64,000 nt of DNA from Roseomonas sp. OT10 (lineage in GTDB: Bacteria; Pseudomonadota; Alphaproteobacteria; Acetobacterales; Acetobacteraceae), in the NCBI RefSeq assembly GCF_020991085.1, contig NZ_CP087719.1:3554001-3618000 (forward strand), given 5' to 3'. Below are positions 26,998 through 34,961 of the stretch, piece by piece. A program made the translations under genes and the position numbers. The notes under the pieces are model-generated. The model did not search any database and was not told where the DNA came from. It was given only the letters and a program-made list of their open reading frames with translations. The stretch's first letter is position 1, and each line of letters begins with the position of its first letter.

Positions 26998-27474
26998 ATG
27001 GCGATTTACATGAAGTACCCTGACGTCGACGGCGAGAGCACGACGGCGGGCTTCGAGAAGCAGATCGAGCTGCAGTCCTTCCAGTTCGGCATCGGCCGCG
27101 GCATCGCCAGCGCCCGCGGCACCTCCACCCGTGAGTCGTCGGAGGCCAGCGTCTCCGAGATCACCGTGACCAAGCTGAGCGACGGCGCCTCGCTGAAGCT
27201 GATGGAAGAGTCCCTCTACGGCGAGCTGGACAACGAGGTGGAGATCACCTTCACCCGCACCCAGACCGGTGGCGGCGTGCAGGCCTACCTGAAGTACACG
27301 CTGACGGGCTGCGGCATCAGCGGCTACTCGCTCAGCTCCGGCGGCGACCGCCCCAGCGAGAGCCTGAGCCTGAACTTCGACAAGTTCCAGATGGAGTACG
27401 GCACCATCGGCGACGACCAGTCGGGCGGCACCGCCAAGTCCGGCTACGACCTCTCGACCGCCAAGAAGGTCTGA
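26998..27474 (+). CDS. hcp: T6SS inner tube protein Hcp (TssD)
   Basis: Forms the hexameric-ring tube that is fired out of the cell and can carry effectors. The 158-residue product starts MAIYMKYPDVDGESTTAGFE and contains IELQSFQFGIGRGIASARGT, SEASVSEITVTKLSDGASLK, EVEITFTRTQTGGGVQAYLK and SLSLNFDKFQMEYGTIGDDQ, which match the Agrobacterium-type Hcp family. AGAGGAG lies upstream of the ATG, 52 bases after tssH. A strong terminator follows directly, so no effector or immunity genes lie in this branch of the locus, unlike in Agrobacterium. Confidence 0.97.
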   Translation: MAIYMKYPDVDGESTTAGFEKQIELQSFQFGIGRGIASARGTSTRESSEASVSEITVTKLSDGASLKLMEESLYGELDNEVEITFTRTQTGGGVQAYLKYTLTGCGISGYSLSSGGDRPSESLSLNFDKFQMEYGTIGDDQSGGTAKSGYDLSTAKKV

Positions 27475-27499
27475 TCGCCCGCCACCGGGCGGAGGTCCG

Positions 27500-27535
27500 A
27501 CGGCCCTGGCCCGCAAGGCCAGGGCCGTTTCGTTT
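27500..27535 (+). terminator. Rho-independent terminator of the tssH-hcp operon
   Basis: A perfect 12-bp stem with ACGGCCCTGGCC as its left arm (27500-27511), a 5-base loop and the complementary arm at 27517-27528, then TTCGTTT. It lies 26 bases after the hcp stop. The hcp and apnO genes converge here. Confidence 0.85.
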
Positions 27536-27558
27536 GGCGGCCGCCGCGGGCGCGGCGT

Positions 27559-28404
27559 TCAGGCCGCCCGCGCCTTCCCCTCCGTGATCAGCTCCACCGC
27601 CTGCTTCAGCCGGTGCGGCTCCAGCGTCTCCCGCCAGTCGGGCTGCAGCATCATCGGCGTCGCGAAGTCGATCATCATCTTCGCCCCGTCCGAGAAGATG
27701 TTGGGCAGCCGCCCCAGCACCACCGCCAGCATCACGTTCAGATGCCCCACCATGAAGTCGTAGGCGGCCTCGCGCGGCACGCCCATCTCGACGCAGCGGT
27801 CGATCGCCTGGCCCATGGCGACGCAGAGCGGCAGCGCCACCATCTCCGACAGCCCGGGCTCCAGAATGGCGATGTGCTCCGCCTCGACGCGGTGGCAGCG
27901 CAGGATCGGCCCCCACATCGCCTTCGCGATCGCCTCGCCGGCGGCGTAGTGCTCCTCCGGCCCCTGCATCAGCGCGCAGACGATGGATTGCGGCGCCACC
28001 AGCCCGAAGCTGTCCGCCCGCTCCGCCGGGTCGTCGCTGTCGCTCCACAGCGGCGGGTGGCAGGGATGGGTGATGAAGTAGGTCAGGTCCGGCCGGTCCT
28101 TCGGCAGGTGGTCCGAGTACGGCGCCGCCGCGTCCAGGATCACCAGCATCGTCCCCGGCCGCAGCATCGGCTTCATCTGCTCCACGACCGTGCCGATCAG
28201 CCGGTCCGGCAGGGCGAGCACCACCGCCTCCGCGCCCTCCAGCGCCTGCGGCAGCTCCATGGCCTGGAAGCCCTGGTCCGCCAGCCGGGCGCGGCCCTCG
28301 GGCGAGGGCTCCACCGGCCGCAGCGCGAAGCCCGCCCCCGCCAGCTTGCCGATCACCCGGCCGCCGATCTTCCCGCCAGCGCCCAGCAACGCGACGTTCC
28401 TCAT
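27559..28404 (-). CDS. apnO: D-apionate oxidoisomerase (ApnO-like)
   Basis: Predicted to convert D-apionate to 3-oxo-isoapionate with NAD. The 281-residue protein has an N-terminal Rossmann fold (NVALLGAGGKIGGRV, AEAVVLALPDRLIGTVVEQM) and a helical phosphogluconate-dehydrogenase-like C-terminal domain (YFITHPCHPPLW, MVALPLCVAMGQAIDRCVEM, EAAYDFMVGHLNVMLAVVLG). The fold and the neighbours (acid-sugar kinase, RuBisCO-like protein, apionolactonase) support ApnO. AAGGAGAA precedes the ATG. It is the last gene of the operon but is separated from oiaK by the multi-hairpin element at 28430-28756, so its expression relative to the rest may differ. Confidence 0.82.
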   Translation of the reverse strand: MRNVALLGAGGKIGGRVIGKLAGAGFALRPVEPSPEGRARLADQGFQAMELPQALEGAEAVVLALPDRLIGTVVEQMKPMLRPGTMLVILDAAAPYSDHLPKDRPDLTYFITHPCHPPLWSDSDDPAERADSFGLVAPQSIVCALMQGPEEHYAAGEAIAKAMWGPILRCHRVEAEHIAILEPGLSEMVALPLCVAMGQAIDRCVEMGVPREAAYDFMVGHLNVMLAVVLGRLPNIFSDGAKMMIDFATPMMLQPDWRETLEPHRLKQAVELITEGKARAA

Positions 28405-28429
28405 GCTGCGTTCTCCTTTGTCGGGCTGC

Positions 28430-28756
28430 CTCGCCCGCGTTCCCCGGTGGAGGCGCCGCCTCCCCCGCTACCCCCTCGGCTGGGGGCACAGGCTGCCCCC
28501 GGACCCCGCCGGCCGCTGTTTCCCGTGGCATCGGTCCGCCCGCGGGCGGAACCGGAGCGGCACGCGGACAGGCGGGGCACGAAAAGCATCCCCATGACCG
28601 CGCAAGCGGCGGCCGCAGCCTCCGGAGGCCGGCGGCCTCCGGCGCGACCCCGGCGACAGGCGCGCGTGAAAGGGGGTCCAGGGGCTCTGCCCCTGGCAGA
28701 TAGGGGGCATCGGGGGAAAGACGGCGTCTTTCCCCCGGGGGCCCGGCACGACGCCA
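28430..28756 (-). repeat. Multi-hairpin intergenic element, copy D (divergent stems)
   Basis: About 330 bases between oiaK and apnO, both on the minus strand. The hairpin order is the same as in copy A but most stems have different sequences: 28450-28464 (GGAGGCG arms), 28483-28501 (GGGGGC arms), 28536-28551 (16-bp perfect palindrome starting TCCGCCC), 28622-28642 (CCGGAGGCCG arms), 28678-28696 (CCAGGGG arms) and 28712-28736 (12-bp arms GGGGGAAAGACG). Short linkers such as GGACCCCGC and CGGACAGGCGGG are shared with the other copies. The last stem matches copy B and not copy A. No credible gene lies inside. Confidence 0.8.
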
Positions 28757-30112
28757 TCACACCCCCGCCACGGCGAGCGCGGCCGACCCCGCCGCCACCG
28801 CCTCGAACAGGCGCGGCCCGCCGACCTGCCCGCCCTTCAGCACCACCTCCGCCCCATCGGCCCCCGGATCGTGCGCGGCGAGGCGGATCAGCGGCGAGCC
28901 CGGGGCCAGGGGCGCCACGAGGTCGAACCAGCGCGCGCCCACTTCCTGGCAGGCATGGCTGGCGGTGTCGCCGCCGCAGACAACGACGCGCGGGATGCGG
29001 CGGGCGGCGCCCAGGCGGGACCAGAGGCGCCCGAGCAGCCCGCCGATCGCCGGCCCCGTGGCCTCCGGCCCGCCCAGCGCAGCGCGGATGGCGCCGAGGC
29101 TGTCATCCCCCGGCCCGCGCGCGGTGTAGAGGATGGCGCCCGGCCCGCGCTCCAGGGCCGCCAGGACGGGGGCGTGCAGCGCCTCGGCCGCGCGGGGGTC
29201 CAGCGGGTCCAGGCGGAAGGCGGCGAAGCCCGCGCGCTCGCCCTGCGCGATCTGCGCCGCCGTCTGCGGCGAGGCGCTGCCGGAGAGCACCAGCACCGGG
29301 CCCGCCGCGCCGGGGGCGGGCCGCTCCGGCACGGGGGCGTTGCGCGCCGCGGCCAGGGCGTGCTCGACGCCGGAGGAGCCGATGACGAAGACCGGCCCCC
29401 CGTCCCGCCCCTGCCCGCGCACGGCGCCGAGCAGCAGCCGCCCGCCGGCCGCCAGGGTGGCGGCGTCGTGCCCGTCCAGCACCAGCGCCCGCGCGCCGGC
29501 GACCGCGGCGCGACGCAGCGCGGCGGCACCGTCCTGCGCCGCCGCCTCCAGCCCGCGCAGGTCGAGGCCGTGGATGGGCCGCGCCGTCTGCCGTGCCAGG
29601 TGGCGGGCGAGGTCCGCCTCGTCCATCGGCGTCGCGGGGTGGCGGGACATGGTGGGGTGGCGGTCGAGCCGGTACACGGCGCCGTCCCCGGCGCGGGCGA
29701 AGAGGGTGCCGAACATCACCCAGCGCCCCAGGCTGGGCGCGCCGACCAGGATGGGCACGCAGGGGGTGTCGAGCAGGTCCTGCCCGATCTCCAGGGCGCA
29801 GCCGATGGAGCCGAGCGTCGGCGAGGAATCGAAGGTGGAGCAGACCTTGTAGTGGATCAGCCGCGCGCCGGAATCGCGCAGCGCGGCGAAGGCTTCTGGC
29901 AGGTGCTCCCGCATCCACTCCGGCGAACGGCTACGCGCTTCGCCGGCGATGCCGACCGCGTCCAGCTCGCCGGCTTCCGCCAGCGCCTCGGGCGTGGGCG
30001 GGGCGGCGAAGAGGCGCGCGCGCAGGCCCCCGAGGCCCAGCGCCTCCAGCACGTCCGTGCTGCCGGTGAAGTCGTCGCCGTACCAGCCGAGCAAAGGGGG
30101 GCGCGGCGCCAT
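28757..30112 (-). CDS. oiaK: 3-oxo-isoapionate kinase-like four-carbon acid sugar kinase (DUF1537)
   Basis: ATP-dependent kinase of the DUF1537/four-carbon acid sugar kinase family; in D-apionate pathways the member OiaK phosphorylates 3-oxo-isoapionate. The 451-residue protein shows the N-terminal LGWYGDDFTGSTDVLEAL (substrate-binding GDD..G..D motif), IHYKVCSTFDSSPTLGSIG, then VFVIGSSGVEHAL, VLSGSASPQTAAQI and C-terminal nucleotide-binding VVVCGGDTASHACQEVG and EVVLKGGQVGG. Its ATG shares one base with the stop of the RuBisCO-like gene, so the pair is coupled. Family is certain; the exact substrate is from context. Confidence 0.85.
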   Translation of the reverse strand: MAPRPPLLGWYGDDFTGSTDVLEALGLGGLRARLFAAPPTPEALAEAGELDAVGIAGEARSRSPEWMREHLPEAFAALRDSGARLIHYKVCSTFDSSPTLGSIGCALEIGQDLLDTPCVPILVGAPSLGRWVMFGTLFARAGDGAVYRLDRHPTMSRHPATPMDEADLARHLARQTARPIHGLDLRGLEAAAQDGAAALRRAAVAGARALVLDGHDAATLAAGGRLLLGAVRGQGRDGGPVFVIGSSGVEHALAAARNAPVPERPAPGAAGPVLVLSGSASPQTAAQIAQGERAGFAAFRLDPLDPRAAEALHAPVLAALERGPGAILYTARGPGDDSLGAIRAALGGPEATGPAIGGLLGRLWSRLGAARRIPRVVVCGGDTASHACQEVGARWFDLVAPLAPGSPLIRLAAHDPGADGAEVVLKGGQVGGPRLFEAVAAGSAALAVAGV

Positions 30113-31461
30113 CAGCCGCGTCCGAAGGCTTCGGCCGCGCGGGCCAGTTCCGGGTGGCGGCGCGCCGCATCATCCCAGGCCTCGCCCGCCAGCGCCGCCT
30201 CCCAGGCCAGGCGCAGCGACCGCACGCCGGCCGCCACCCCGTCCGGATGCGCGACGATGCCGCCGCCCGCCGCGTGGATCAGGTCGGCCGAGCCCAGCCC
30301 GGCGAAGGTGTCCGCCGCCATCCCCGCCCATTGCCCGGAGGAGAAGACGGGCATCGCCCGATCGTCCTGGGCCGCGTCGTCGCGCCCGGCCGAGAGCGGC
30401 GTCAGGCAGGCGCGGGCGGAGGCGAGGACGGAGGCGTCGTCCTCGGCGAACTTGTTGCGCAGCCCGTTGACGTGCAGGTGGTCCGCCCCGGCCGCGCGGA
30501 AGAGCTGCTGCCACGCCACGTAGGACACGCCCACCGCCGGGCTGCGGCCGAACAGGCCCCAGCCGTTGCGGTGCGCGTGGATGGGCAACTGCGCGTGGCG
30601 GCGCAGCGCCAGCATCCCCGCCAGCCCGACCGAATGCATGCTGGCCATCACGCAGGTGCCGCCCGCCGCCAGCACCGTGTCGTGGCGGCGGCGCATCTCG
30701 TCCGGTTCGCCGGTCAGGTTGAAGGCGACCATGGGCTTGCGGCCCAGCCGGTCGGCATGACGCTCCACCACGCCCATCACCGCCGCGACGCGCGCGTCGA
30801 AGGGGCAGTGTGGGCCGTCGGCCTGCAATTCGTCGTCCTTGATGAAGTCGATGCCGCCCTCGCAGAGCCGGTCCACCAGCGCCGCCGTCGCCGCGGGCGA
30901 GAGGCCGATCGAGGGCTTGATGATCGTGCCGATCAGCGGCAAGCGCGGCACGCCGGCGAGGCGCCGCGTGCCGGGGATGCCGAAGCCCGGGCCGGGGCAG
31001 CCGTCCAGGAAGGCAGGCGGCAGGCCGAGGTCGAGCAGGCGCAGCCCGGAAAACTGCGACAGCTCGAACAGGTTCCCCGCCACCGTCGCCTGGAGGTTGG
31101 GCAGGGAGGCGCCCAGGTTGGCCAACGGCCAGGAGACCAGGATCTCCGCCCGCCGCCAGCGCGGGGCGCCGCCCCCCGGGGCCATGGACGGAGGGCGGCA
31201 GCCGGGCAGCGAGGGGCCGGGGGCGTCCGGCTGCTCCGCGATCGCCTCCACCCGGGCGCCGGCCGCGGCCTGGAGCTCCGGCGTGTGGCCGGGGACGGGG
31301 ACGAAGGTGCCGGCGGACTGCTCCCCGGCCAGGACCTCGGCCGCCTTCGCCAGCGGCCAGGGCGTCTCGATCCAGTAGCGCGCCCAGATGCGGCCATCCG
31401 CCAGGGCCCGCGCCGCGAGTTCGCCCATCATGGAATCGCCCGTCACGGAATCGCCGGTCAT
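30112..31461 (-). CDS. RuBisCO-like protein, 3-oxo-isoapionate-4-phosphate-cleaving (OiaT or OiaX type)
   Basis: A 449-residue form-IV RuBisCO-like protein. Recognisable active-site counterparts: Lys 182 in TIIKPSIGLS, the carbamylated-lysine motif FIKDDELQ (Lys 208, Asp 210, Glu 211), HAHRNGWGLF (His 297), HLHVNGLRNKFAEDD, SSGQWAGM and AAGGGIVAHPDG. In D-apionate catabolism two such enzymes are known: OiaT (transcarboxylase/hydrolase giving glycolate and 3-phosphoglycerate) and OiaX (decarboxylase giving L-erythrulose 1-phosphate). No tetrulose-phosphate isomerase genes are present, which leans towards OiaT; sequence alone does not let me decide. The ATG overlaps the apnL stop (ATGA). Not a carbon-fixing RuBisCO. 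Confidence 0.83.
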   Translation of the reverse strand: MTGDSVTGDSMMGELAARALADGRIWARYWIETPWPLAKAAEVLAGEQSAGTFVPVPGHTPELQAAAGARVEAIAEQPDAPGPSLPGCRPPSMAPGGGAPRWRRAEILVSWPLANLGASLPNLQATVAGNLFELSQFSGLRLLDLGLPPAFLDGCPGPGFGIPGTRRLAGVPRLPLIGTIIKPSIGLSPAATAALVDRLCEGGIDFIKDDELQADGPHCPFDARVAAVMGVVERHADRLGRKPMVAFNLTGEPDEMRRRHDTVLAAGGTCVMASMHSVGLAGMLALRRHAQLPIHAHRNGWGLFGRSPAVGVSYVAWQQLFRAAGADHLHVNGLRNKFAEDDASVLASARACLTPLSAGRDDAAQDDRAMPVFSSGQWAGMAADTFAGLGSADLIHAAGGGIVAHPDGVAAGVRSLRLAWEAALAGEAWDDAARRHPELARAAEAFGRG

Positions 31462-33296
31462 GGGGACGCCTCGCGGATGAGGTTCAGGGCATGGGGGCCG
31501 AGTTCCAGGGAATCGCCCAGCGCCTGGCCGCCGTCCTGGCACCAGCGTCCCGCCAGCGGCAGGGTGCGGGTCTCGCCGGTGAGGTTGGCCAGCAACGCCA
31601 TGGTGCCGCCCTGGAAGGCCCAGGCCAGGGCGGCGATGCCGTCGGGCAGGGGGTCCAGCGCCACCCGCTCCGCCCCGCCCGCCATGGCGAGGATTCGCAG
31701 CGCGCGGAAGACCGGCAGCGGCTTGGCCGCCGCGTCCAGCACGCCGGACGGCCCGTGGGTCGCGTGCAGCGACAGCACCTCCAGCCCCGCCCCGGCCAGG
31801 GCGGCGGCATAGCCCACCGTCCAGGCGGCGGCGAAGAAGGTCGCCTGGCGCGGGTCGCGCGCGGCGAGCGGCACGCGGCGGCCCGCCTCGTTCGGGACGG
31901 TGGCGCTGCCATAGGGGTTGCTGCGCATGGCCAGGGAGGACGGCCCGATCCGGTAGCCCAGCCCCGGCCAGAGCGCGCGGACGCTGCGGGCGATGTGGGG
32001 CAGCGCCTCCAGCGTCTCCATCACCGAGAGGTCGTCCGCCGCGTGCACGATGGGGGCGGTGGCGTGGCTGACGAAGTCGATGCCCTCGCCGGTCGGGCGG
32101 CAGCGGTTCAGCTCGGTGAAGTAGGTGAGCATGCCGCCGCCGCTCCGCGCCCCGGGAAAGGCGGCGCGGGCGGCGGCGTAGTAGGCCTCCAGCGGCGGCA
32201 GCTCCGGCCAGGGGCCGCCGGGCTGGTGGCTGAGCAGCAGCGGCGCCGGGCAGGGCAGCACGGCGGCGGGGGCGAGCCCCGCGGCGGCGCAGAGCCTGGC
32301 GGCGCGGGAGAGCGCGTCCTCCGGCGCCATCCCCTGCGGCGGCACGATCTCCAGCTGCACCGCCGATCCGAGCTGTCGCGCCAGCGCGGCGACGGCGGCC
32401 AGCTCCGCCTCCTGTCCCTCCGCTCCCGGCTCACAGCGGCCCACCAGCCAGGCCGGCTGCAGCACGGCCAGGGCGGCGCGGGCGGGCGGGGCCAGCGACG
32501 CGGCGCCGGGCGGCAGACCGAGGCCGATGGCAGGCAGCCGCTCCCCCGTGGGTCCCACGGCCCGCAGCGCGCGCGGTGCCGGCACCGGCCCTGATCCCGG
32601 TTTGGCGGGCCGGGCGGCGCGGCGGTCCGACACGCGCAGCTCCAGGCTCTGCCGGGTGCGGCGCCCGGGTTGCAGCCGATAGGGCCAGGGATCGAGCAGC
32701 GAGCCGACATAGGTTTTGAAGGAGGCGTCGGACCAGTTGCGCTGGTCCTCCATCTCGAAGCGGCCGCGCGGGTCGTGCGGCAGCTCCGCCTCCAGCCGGC
32801 AGGCGACCTCCAGCCCATCCACGGGGGCGTAGCGCAGGGCGCGGATGTCGAGCACCGGCTGGCCGGGGCTGATCCGCTCCGGGAAGGCGGTCTCCTCCTC
32901 CCGCCCGTCCGTGTGCGTCACCCGCAGCGGCAGCCCGGCACAGGCGGCGGGGTGCAGCAGCACGAGGCCGCAGCGGTTGGTCTCCACCGGCGCCTCCGCC
33001 TCGCCCTCCACGACAAAGGTGCAGAGACCGCCGGCCTGGAGCACGATCCGCGCTTCCCAGGCGAAGGCCCCCTCCGGCAGCGCCACCCGGGCGCGGTAGC
33101 GGACGGCGACGGCATCGGCCGCCGTCTCGACCGACAGGTCCGTGATCTCCGGCGTGGCCGTGCCCCAGTCGCGGTCGCGGAACAGGTAGGCGGCGCCGCG
33201 CAGCACCTCCGCGCCGCGCCAGCGCAGGTGGCGCAGCGCGCCCTCCTCCAGCCACGCCTCGAAGGGCCCGGCGGCGAGGCGGCGGCGTCCGGTCAC
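31458..33296 (-). CDS. apnL: D-apionolactonase (ApnL-like)
   Basis: Predicted to hydrolyse D-apionolactone to D-apionate. The 612-residue protein starts at a GTG overlapping the GntR stop (GTGA) and reads VTGRRRLAAGPFEAWLEEGA. Visible features include LRHLRWRGAEVLRGAAYLFR, RDWGTATPEITDL, GRFEMEDQRNWSDASFKTYV (about residue 200), and a C-terminal barrel-like half with GGMLTYFTELNRCRPTGEGI, FVSHATAPIVHAADDLSVME and SLHATHGPSG. This layout (large lactonase with the DQRNWSDASFKTYV block) and the neighbours match ApnL. An open frame continues upstream but overlaps the regulator and is rejected. Confidence 0.82.
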   Translation of the reverse strand: MTGRRRLAAGPFEAWLEEGALRHLRWRGAEVLRGAAYLFRDRDWGTATPEITDLSVETAADAVAVRYRARVALPEGAFAWEARIVLQAGGLCTFVVEGEAEAPVETNRCGLVLLHPAACAGLPLRVTHTDGREEETAFPERISPGQPVLDIRALRYAPVDGLEVACRLEAELPHDPRGRFEMEDQRNWSDASFKTYVGSLLDPWPYRLQPGRRTRQSLELRVSDRRAARPAKPGSGPVPAPRALRAVGPTGERLPAIGLGLPPGAASLAPPARAALAVLQPAWLVGRCEPGAEGQEAELAAVAALARQLGSAVQLEIVPPQGMAPEDALSRAARLCAAAGLAPAAVLPCPAPLLLSHQPGGPWPELPPLEAYYAAARAAFPGARSGGGMLTYFTELNRCRPTGEGIDFVSHATAPIVHAADDLSVMETLEALPHIARSVRALWPGLGYRIGPSSLAMRSNPYGSATVPNEAGRRVPLAARDPRQATFFAAAWTVGYAAALAGAGLEVLSLHATHGPSGVLDAAAKPLPVFRALRILAMAGGAERVALDPLPDGIAALAWAFQGGTMALLANLTGETRTLPLAGRWCQDGGQALGDSLELGPHALNLIREASP

Positions 33297-34021
33297 GCCT
33301 CCTCCTCCGGGCGCAGCAGGCTGCCGTACAGGGTGTTGGCACGGGTCAGGTGCTCGCGCATCGCCGTCTCGGCCTGGGGGGGATCGCGCGCGGCGATGGC
33401 GGCCAGGATGCGCTCGTGCTCCGCCAGGGTCAGGCTCTCCGCCCCCGGGGCCCGGATGAGGGAGCGGTAGTAGGAGGAGGACAGCCAGCCGAACATCGCC
33501 TCGATCACCGCGGGGAAGATCGGGTTGCCCGTCATCTCCGCGATCTGGCGGTGGAAGGCCATGTCCGCCTCCAGGAACCGCACCGCCTGCGGCCGGACCC
33601 GCCGTTGCGCCTCCAGCCGGTCGCGCAGCGCCTCCAGCCCGGCCGCGGTGGCGCGCTCCGCGGCGAGGCGGGCGAAGCCGGCCTCCATGAAGACCCGCGC
33701 CTCCTTCAGGTGCTCCAGCGAGCCGGGCTGGGCGCGCAGCAGATGGGCGGCCCCGTCGGCGATCTGTGCCACCAGCGACTGCGCCGAGGGCACGGCGAGG
33801 CGCGCTCGCTCGCCATGGGTGATGGCGATGATGCCGGAGCGCTCCAGGGACTGGAGCGCCTCCCGCACCGCAGGGCGGCCGACGCCGAGGCTCTCCATCA
33901 GCTCGCGCTCCGAGGGGAGATGGTCGCCCGGCTGCCACTCGCCGGCGTCGATCCGCGCCTGCAGGCGGTCGAGCACCGCCTGGGAGAGCTTCCGCCTCTG
34001 GATCTGCCCCTCGCCCGCCAC
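33293..34021 (-). CDS. GntR-family (FadR/NanR-like) transcriptional regulator
   Basis: A 242-residue repressor with an N-terminal winged helix (RKLSQAVLDRLQARIDAGEW, LPSERELMESLGVGRPAVRE, ALQSLERSGIIAITHGERAR) and an FCD ligand domain with the metal-binding Asp/His set (EADMAFHRQIAEMTGNPIF, AEHERILAAIAA, AMREHLTRAN). It resembles NanR more than other GntR proteins, notably in GRPAVREAL and HGERARLAVPSA. NanR sites contain GGTATA, and such a site lies at the operon promoter (39620-39638). It probably represses the apiose operon from within it. Start is GTG. Confidence 0.9.
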   Translation of the reverse strand: MAGEGQIQRRKLSQAVLDRLQARIDAGEWQPGDHLPSERELMESLGVGRPAVREALQSLERSGIIAITHGERARLAVPSAQSLVAQIADGAAHLLRAQPGSLEHLKEARVFMEAGFARLAAERATAAGLEALRDRLEAQRRVRPQAVRFLEADMAFHRQIAEMTGNPIFPAVIEAMFGWLSSSYYRSLIRAPGAESLTLAEHERILAAIAARDPPQAETAMREHLTRANTLYGSLLRPEEEA

Positions 34022-34034
34022 CCCATGCCCCCGT

Positions 34035-34937
34035 TCAGCCGTCGAACCGCGCGAACTCCCCCAGGCCCCGGTGGAACCGCGCGAGCTTGGCGAAGAAGTC
34101 CTCGTGGATGTAGCGCTGGTCGATGTCCGTGTAGACCTTCACGCTGCCGTTGCGGCCGGTGTGCTCGTAGTTCATCAGCGCGTTGAACTCCGGCGCGGCG
34201 CGGAAGTCGGAGGTGCCGCATTCGGGGTACATCATCACGCCGATGGCGGGGGAATCCCCCAGGGAGCGGTGCTCGAAGGGCTCGGGGCGCCTCGCGTTGA
34301 ACTCGATCAGCTGGTCCACCAGGTACTTGCCGATGGCCCCCTGCGGCTCCACCCGCTCGCGCAACTCCGTGTGGCTGACGGCCATGACGCGGTAGAGCGG
34401 CTTGGGGATCTGCCAGATCTCGATGCCGGAGCGAAAGACGACATTGGCCGAGGCGATGTCGTTGGACAGGTTGTACTCGTTGCCGCCGACCGGCCAGACG
34501 CCGCCGCCGATCCAGACCACCCGGACGTTGCGCTTCGCGATCCGCGGCTCCATCAGGATCGCCGCCGCCATGTCGGTGAGCGGGCCGAGGAAGGCGACGT
34601 GCAGCGGGCGCGGATCGTCCTTCATCGCCTGGTCGACGATGAAGCGCGCGCCCTCCGATTCCGCCGCCGTGCGCTCGTCCGGCATGGCGCCGGTCGCGCC
34701 GTCCACCACCCGCACGCGGCCGTTCAGCTCCATCAGGTCGAGGAGCTTGATCACCTCGTCATGGCTGTCCTTCAGGCTGGTCTGCGACTTCCGCGTCCCG
34801 AAATGCGCCGGCATGACGCAGTGCAGGTCGAAGAGCGGCGTCAGAAGGGCATGGACGATGGCGTACTGGTCGTCCGCCTCGTTCTTCGCGTCGGTGTTGA
34901 GGATGACGCGGACCCTCTTGCTGGGCGGCAGGCTCAT
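34035..34937 (-). CDS. Nucleoside-hydrolase-like protein, candidate glycosidase of the apiose operon
   Basis: A 300-residue protein with the inosine-uridine nucleoside hydrolase fold. The calcium-binding N-terminal motif is the variant form: VILNTDAKNEADDQYAIVHA, in place of DxDxGxDD, as in the nucleoside hydrolase-like (DUF1593-related) proteins. Also visible are PLHVAFLGPLTDMAAAILM, VVWIGGGVWPVGGNEYNLSN and ASANVVFRSG. Because the operon encodes an importer and apiose oxidation, this enzyme may release apiose from an imported apioside; that is inference, and a nucleoside or ribonolactone substrate remains possible. AGGGAGAA precedes the ATG. It lies between the permeases and the regulator. 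Confidence 0.78.
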   Translation of the reverse strand: MSLPPSKRVRVILNTDAKNEADDQYAIVHALLTPLFDLHCVMPAHFGTRKSQTSLKDSHDEVIKLLDLMELNGRVRVVDGATGAMPDERTAAESEGARFIVDQAMKDDPRPLHVAFLGPLTDMAAAILMEPRIAKRNVRVVWIGGGVWPVGGNEYNLSNDIASANVVFRSGIEIWQIPKPLYRVMAVSHTELRERVEPQGAIGKYLVDQLIEFNARRPEPFEHRSLGDSPAIGVMMYPECGTSDFRAAPEFNALMNYEHTGRNGSVKVYTDIDQRYIHEDFFAKLARFHRGLGEFARFDG

Positions 34938-34961
34938 CGGACGTTTCTCCCTTGCTCGTTC

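Noticed and set aside
27500-27535. Bidirectional terminator shared by hcp and apnO
   Set aside because: The stem is symmetric but only the hcp direction has a T-run; in the apnO direction C and G follow.
30112-31461. Genuine carbon-fixing RuBisCO
   Set aside because: No small subunit or phosphoribulokinase, and loop residues (HRNGWGLFGR, SSGQWAGM) differ from true RuBisCO.
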